Shown: piece after piece, positions 61,097 to 64,000 of the stretch
How the letters are laid out: each line of letters begins with the position of its first letter
Position numbering within the stretch: position 1 is the first letter of the stretch
From: Lachnospiraceae bacterium
Lineage (GTDB): Bacteria > Bacillota > Clostridia > Lachnospirales > Lachnospiraceae
Length of the DNA: 64,000 nt
Direction of reading: 5' to 3'
Assembly: GCA_017518735.1 (NCBI GenBank)
Contig: JAFWTY010000036.1
Coordinates: 40,071-104,070 of the forward strand
Program-made: the position numbers and the translations under genes
Notes under the pieces: model-generated
Told to the model about the DNA's origin: nothing
Seen by the model: the letters and a program-made list of their open reading frames with translations, nothing else
The model's database searches: none

Positions 61097-62065
61097 TTAA
61101 TCGGTGAAAATCTGCACCCAGTAGTATCCGTATCCGCCGTCTATCACAACCAGTCCGACACCGATCTTATGAAAATCCGCTGCCAGGATATTGTCTCTGT
61201 GCCCCGGAGAGTTCATCCAGGCGCTCATAACGCTCTCGGCAGAGCGCTGTCCTGCCGCGATATTTTCGCCGCAACACATGTAGTTTACACCGTTTTCATC
61301 CAAAATAGAGAAACAATCCTGTCCGTTCGGTCTTTGATGTGCAAAAAGCGTGGTAATCTCGCTTGCGCGGGCATTGGCAAGTACACAAAGCGTAGGATCC
61401 AAAGTCAATGCACCTACTCCGGCTTTTTCTCTTTCCTGATTTACAATCGCAAGAATCTGGGTAGCTACATCGGTGATGGCTGCGTTTTGTTCAGCGGCCT
61501 TTTTCTCTTCTGCCTCTTTCTTAGCCTTTTCTTCTGCTTCTTTTTTGGCCTTCTCTTCGGCTTCCTTCTGAGCTTTTTCTTCCGCCTGTTTCTTTTCTTC
61601 TTCTACCAGTTTGTTATACTCTTTTTCGGAAATAGTGCATTTTTCCTGAATATAAGCAACTGTTCCGTCTATTGAAATCTGATACCAGCCGTTATCGCAT
61701 TTTCCGGTGATTTGAATCTTTGTTCTTTCTTTAATTTCGGAAATCTCATCAAAATAATACGAATTTCCCAGACGGATTTTTGTATTCTTCGAAACATAAC
61801 GTACTTCCGTCATGGTATCGACTTTGATTTGGGATGGATCCGTATTCGGTCCAGCCGGTTCTGTCTCGGAAACCGTTTCCGAAAATCTTTCCGAAACTTC
61901 TTCCGACTCTTCTTCGGATATACTCTCCGATTCCGTTTCCGCAACAATCAAAGAGGTTTCTACGAGATTCGCCTTTGATGCCTGTTTGTCATTATCCAAA
62001 TCGCATGCACACAAAAAAATAGCCATGCAGACTATTCCTAATCCCCCAATAATACGTTTCTTCAT
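61097..62065 (-). CDS. CAP (SCP/YkwD) domain lipoprotein with SH3b-like region
   Basis: Lipoprotein of 322 residues. A signal ends at the lipobox LCAC (Cys21). Next are a Ser/Glu-rich stalk (about 30-75), an SH3b-like domain (about 90-145, VSKNTKIRLGNSYY and GWYQISIDGTVAYI) and a charged coiled coil built from repeats of EEKAKKEA (about 150-195). The CAP domain (about 205-322) has ILAIVNQEREKAG, LFAHQRPNGQ, CGENIAAG and WMNSPGHRDNIL. Such YkwD-like proteins are common in sporeforming and gut Firmicutes; the activity is not established. I use the ATG with AGGGG eight bases before it. Confidence 0.9.
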   Translation of the reverse strand: MKKRIIGGLGIVCMAIFLCACDLDNDKQASKANLVETSLIVAETESESISEEESEEVSERFSETVSETEPAGPNTDPSQIKVDTMTEVRYVSKNTKIRLGNSYYFDEISEIKERTKIQITGKCDNGWYQISIDGTVAYIQEKCTISEKEYNKLVEEEKKQAEEKAQKEAEEKAKKEAEEKAKKEAEEKKAAEQNAAITDVATQILAIVNQEREKAGVGALTLDPTLCVLANARASEITTLFAHQRPNGQDCFSILDENGVNYMCCGENIAAGQRSAESVMSAWMNSPGHRDNILAADFHKIGVGLVVIDGGYGYYWVQIFTD

Positions 62066-62128
62066 ACAAAACACCCCTGATTCAATACCGGTAAAACAGA
62101 AGAAATAATATACATTTCCGACATTCTT

Positions 62129-62157
62129 ATTATATTGAAAATTCCTCTATATGGCAA
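62129..62157 (-). promoter_or_regulatory. Promoter of the CAP lipoprotein gene
   Basis: Minus-strand TTGCCA and TATAAT with a 17-base spacer, about 65 bases before the start codon. Confidence 0.78.
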
Positions 62158-62184
62158 GAAAACAGATTGCAAAAAAAGTATGAA

Positions 62185-62217
62185 AATAAATGCGACCGGT
62201 GTGATTACACCGGCCGC
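62185..62217 (-). terminator. Terminator of the hydrogenase operon
   Basis: Eleven-base stem GCGACCGGTGT / ACACCGGCCGC with a GATT loop, followed on the minus strand by ATTTATTTTC and a later T run. Confidence 0.75.
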
Positions 62218-62268
62218 AAATCATTGTTAAAAATATCAAAAGGTTCGATTGATAAAATGAATCCTTAT

Positions 62269-64000
62269 TTATGCATTCCATGCATCGATGTCATGCACTT
62301 TTCTCTTCACATAAGTGGTGTGAAGAATGTGATGTGCCTTCTCGCCGCAAGGCTCTCCGAGGTACTCAGCATAAAGCTTCTGTACGGAAGGATTCTCATG
62401 AGACTTTCTGATCGGCATGCTCTCGTCATAGCCGTACAGTACGGAAGCACGTTTTGCACGATAATCTTCAAAGTTACGAACACGTGCAGGTACCTGAGGC
62501 TGTCCGCCACCATTGATACAGCCGCCCGGGCAAGCCATGATTTCTACGAAGGTATAATCTGCTTCGCCGGCACGGATCTTATCCATGATAACCTTGGCAT
62601 TGGTAAGTCCGGATGCGATTGCAACCTTTACGCTTACGCCGCCTGCGGTATAAGTAGCTTCCTTGATGCCTTCGAATCCACGAACTTCCTTGAATTCGAT
62701 TGGGCTGTCGTTGGTTTCGCCGGTCAGTTTCCAAACTGCGGTACGAAGAGCGGCTTCCATAACGCCACCGGTAACACCGAAGATAACTGCAGCACCGGTA
62801 CTCTCGCCCATCGGATCATCAAATCCTTCATCGGGAAGAGCTAAGAAGTCAATACCGCATCTCTTGATGAGGCGGCCTAACTCTCTGGTGGTCATGGAGT
62901 AATCCAGATCGGGGATTCCGTCTCCTGCAGCGCTCTGATCCTCGCGACCGATTTCAAACTTCTTTGCGGTACAGGGCATAACGGATACGGAAACGATGGA
63001 CTTGGGATCCCATCCCATCTTCTCTGCATAGTAGGTCTTTAATAATCCGCCGAACATCTGCTGAGGAGATTTGCAGCTGGATAAGTGCTCTAACTGATCT
63101 GGATAATAATGCTCACAATACTTGATCCATCCGGGAGAACAGGATGTGATCATCGGAAGAACACCGCCGGTTGTTACTCTCTGTAACAGTTCGTTCGCTT
63201 CCTCCATAATGGTTACGTCAGCACCGAAATCGGTATCGAATACTCTCTCAAAACCGATTCTTCTGAGTGCTGCAGCCATCTTTCCTTCTACGGGAGTTCC
63301 GATGGGCAGATCAAACATTTCGCCAAGTGCCGCACGAACTGCGGGAGCGGTCTGAACCACTACATGCTTCTCGGGATCTGCGATTGCTTCAAGGATCTTG
63401 TCAGCATCGGTTTTTTCATAAATTGCACCAACGGGGCAAACTGCGATACACTGTCCGCAGCTTACGCAGGAGGTGTCACCAAGTCCCATTCCGAAAGGAG
63501 AAGAAACTTCGGTGATAAATCCACGGTTGTTAGCGCCGATAACGCCGATACCCTGGGTCTTTTCGCAGGCAGCGATACAACGACGGCAATTGATACATTT
63601 GTTGTTGTCACGTACCATGTGTGCAGCGGAATCATCGATTTCGAATTCGTTTGCAATACCCTTGTACATATCAACATCATCTACGCCCATTTCCTGGCAG
63701 AGTGCCTGTAATTCGCACTTTCCGGAACGTACGCAGGATAAGCACTTCTTGTCATGATCGGAAAGGATCAGTTCAAGAGTTTTCTTTCTGTAACCTAAAA
63801 CCTTGGGAGTGTTGGTATACACTTTCATTCCTTCGGAAATAGGGTAAACGCAGGAAGCTACAAGTCTTGCTCCTCTTCCTTCGTCTGCTTCAACCATACA
63901 GATACGGCATGCGCCGATTTCATTGATATCTTTTAAGAAACAAAGAGTAGGGATATCGATACCTGCAAGTTTGGCAGCCGCAAGAATGGTAGAGCCTTTC
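62269..64000 (-). CDS. [FeFe] hydrogenase catalytic subunit, HndD/HydA type (cut by window edge)
   Basis: Iron-only hydrogenase of the multimeric NAD(P)-linked, electron-bifurcating or related type. About 577 residues are in the window. The reading frame continues off its right edge into the N-terminal [2Fe-2S] domain (NEIGACRIC is visible). Then come the His-Cys cluster SDHDKKCLSCVRSGKCELQ, two [4Fe-4S] motifs (CINCRRCIAACE, CVSCGQCIAVCP) and the H-cluster signatures TSCSPGWIKYCE, MPCTAKKFE and EIMACPGGCINGGGQPQ. The C-terminal small-subunit-like helices are present. The flavin/NAD subunits should lie upstream, outside the window. HydE, needed for maturation, is encoded at 20 kb. Confidence 0.95.
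   Translation of the reverse strand, partial: KGSTILAAAKLAGIDIPTLCFLKDINEIGACRICMVEADEGRGARLVASCVYPISEGMKVYTNTPKVLGYRKKTLELILSDHDKKCLSCVRSGKCELQALCQEMGVDDVDMYKGIANEFEIDDSAAHMVRDNNKCINCRRCIAACEKTQGIGVIGANNRGFITEVSSPFGMGLGDTSCVSCGQCIAVCPVGAIYEKTDADKILEAIADPEKHVVVQTAPAVRAALGEMFDLPIGTPVEGKMAAALRRIGFERVFDTDFGADVTIMEEANELLQRVTTGGVLPMITSCSPGWIKYCEHYYPDQLEHLSSCKSPQQMFGGLLKTYYAEKMGWDPKSIVSVSVMPCTAKKFEIGREDQSAAGDGIPDLDYSMTTRELGRLIKRCGIDFLALPDEGFDDPMGESTGAAVIFGVTGGVMEAALRTAVWKLTGETNDSPIEFKEVRGFEGIKEATYTAGGVSVKVAIASGLTNAKVIMDKIRAGEADYTFVEIMACPGGCINGGGQPQVPARVRNFEDYRAKRASVLYGYDESMPIRKSHENPSVQKLYAEYLGEPCGEKAHHILHTTYVKRKVHDIDAWNA

Noticed and set aside
1..64000. CRISPR arrays, prophage, transposases, tRNA or rRNA genes
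   Set aside because: No spaced direct repeats, integrase or transposase frames, or tRNA-like cloverleaf sequences were seen in the gaps.

Overview
The window reads as a stretch of chromosome from an obligately anaerobic Firmicute of class Clostridia, most likely family Lachnospiraceae. The evidence is the low-to-moderate GC content, strong GGAGG-type ribosome binding sites, the rpmF/plsX/acpP/rnc/smc cluster, a Clostridia-type six-gene Rnf complex, an [FeFe] hydrogenase with its HydE maturase, a sodium-pump decarboxylase operon and a Phe T-box. The genus cannot be fixed from the sequence alone. Almost all of it is core chromosome. I see no prophage, transposase, CRISPR array, tRNA or rRNA gene.

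Layout. 1-3.6 kb: a lipid, RNA-processing and chromosome operon on the minus strand (plsX-acpP-rnc-smc, with smc cut by the window edge), divergent from rpmF. 4.2-11.5 kb: pta, then a T-box controlled pheS-pheT-M18 aminopeptidase-queA operon. 11.5-15.1 kb: a large lipoprotein ending in a solute-binding domain, and a BrkB/YihY membrane protein. 15.1-15.35 kb: a roughly 180-nt rod-shaped RNA with its own promoter, possibly 6S RNA. 15.5-19.7 kb: a citrate synthase family gene and a 916-residue protein of no recognised family. 19.8-23.7 kb: thrC, a response regulator-diguanylate cyclase and hydE as one operon. 23.9-31 kb: apbE (flavin transferase), mntP, an OFA-type MFS transporter with a lipoprotein, and a GH3 glycosidase. 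31.1-36.8 kb: rnfCDGEAB plus a thioesterase. 37-44.6 kb: a YprB-like nuclease, cheR, and an operon of acyl-CoA synthetase, a flavoprotein broken by a one-base frameshift, cmk, ispH and rpsA. 44.7-50.3 kb: a biotin-dependent Na+-pumping decarboxylase operon with two different carboxyltransferase subunits and a hairpin repeat between its last two genes. 50.5-56.1 kb: MATE exporter, polyprenyl synthase, UbiA prenyltransferase, scpB, scpA and a metallophosphoesterase. 56.1-62.1 kb: rpsU (S21), a transmembrane Ser/Thr kinase, alaS and a CAP-domain lipoprotein. 62.2-64 kb: the catalytic subunit of an electron-linked [FeFe] hydrogenase, cut by the window edge.

How it fits together. The energy genes describe a fermenter that handles reduced ferredoxin and ion gradients. 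The hydrogenase and HydE deal with H2. Rnf couples ferredoxin:NAD+ electron flow to ion pumping, and ApbE would attach FMN to RnfD and RnfG. The decarboxylase can add to or draw on a sodium gradient, and Pta yields acetyl-phosphate. Regulation visible in the sequence includes the Phe T-box, whose promoter -35 box lies inside the upstream terminator, several near-consensus sigma-A promoters, and many bidirectional terminators.

Most worth a second look: the 916-residue protein; the rod-shaped RNA; a cysteine-rich tail on RnfE; the decarboxylase with two carboxyltransferases and its intercistronic hairpin element; the frameshifted flavoprotein; the lipoprotein with a solute-binding domain but no transporter; and a UbiA/polyprenyl-synthase pair in an anaerobe. 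I did not find one clear-cut undescribed multi-gene system.
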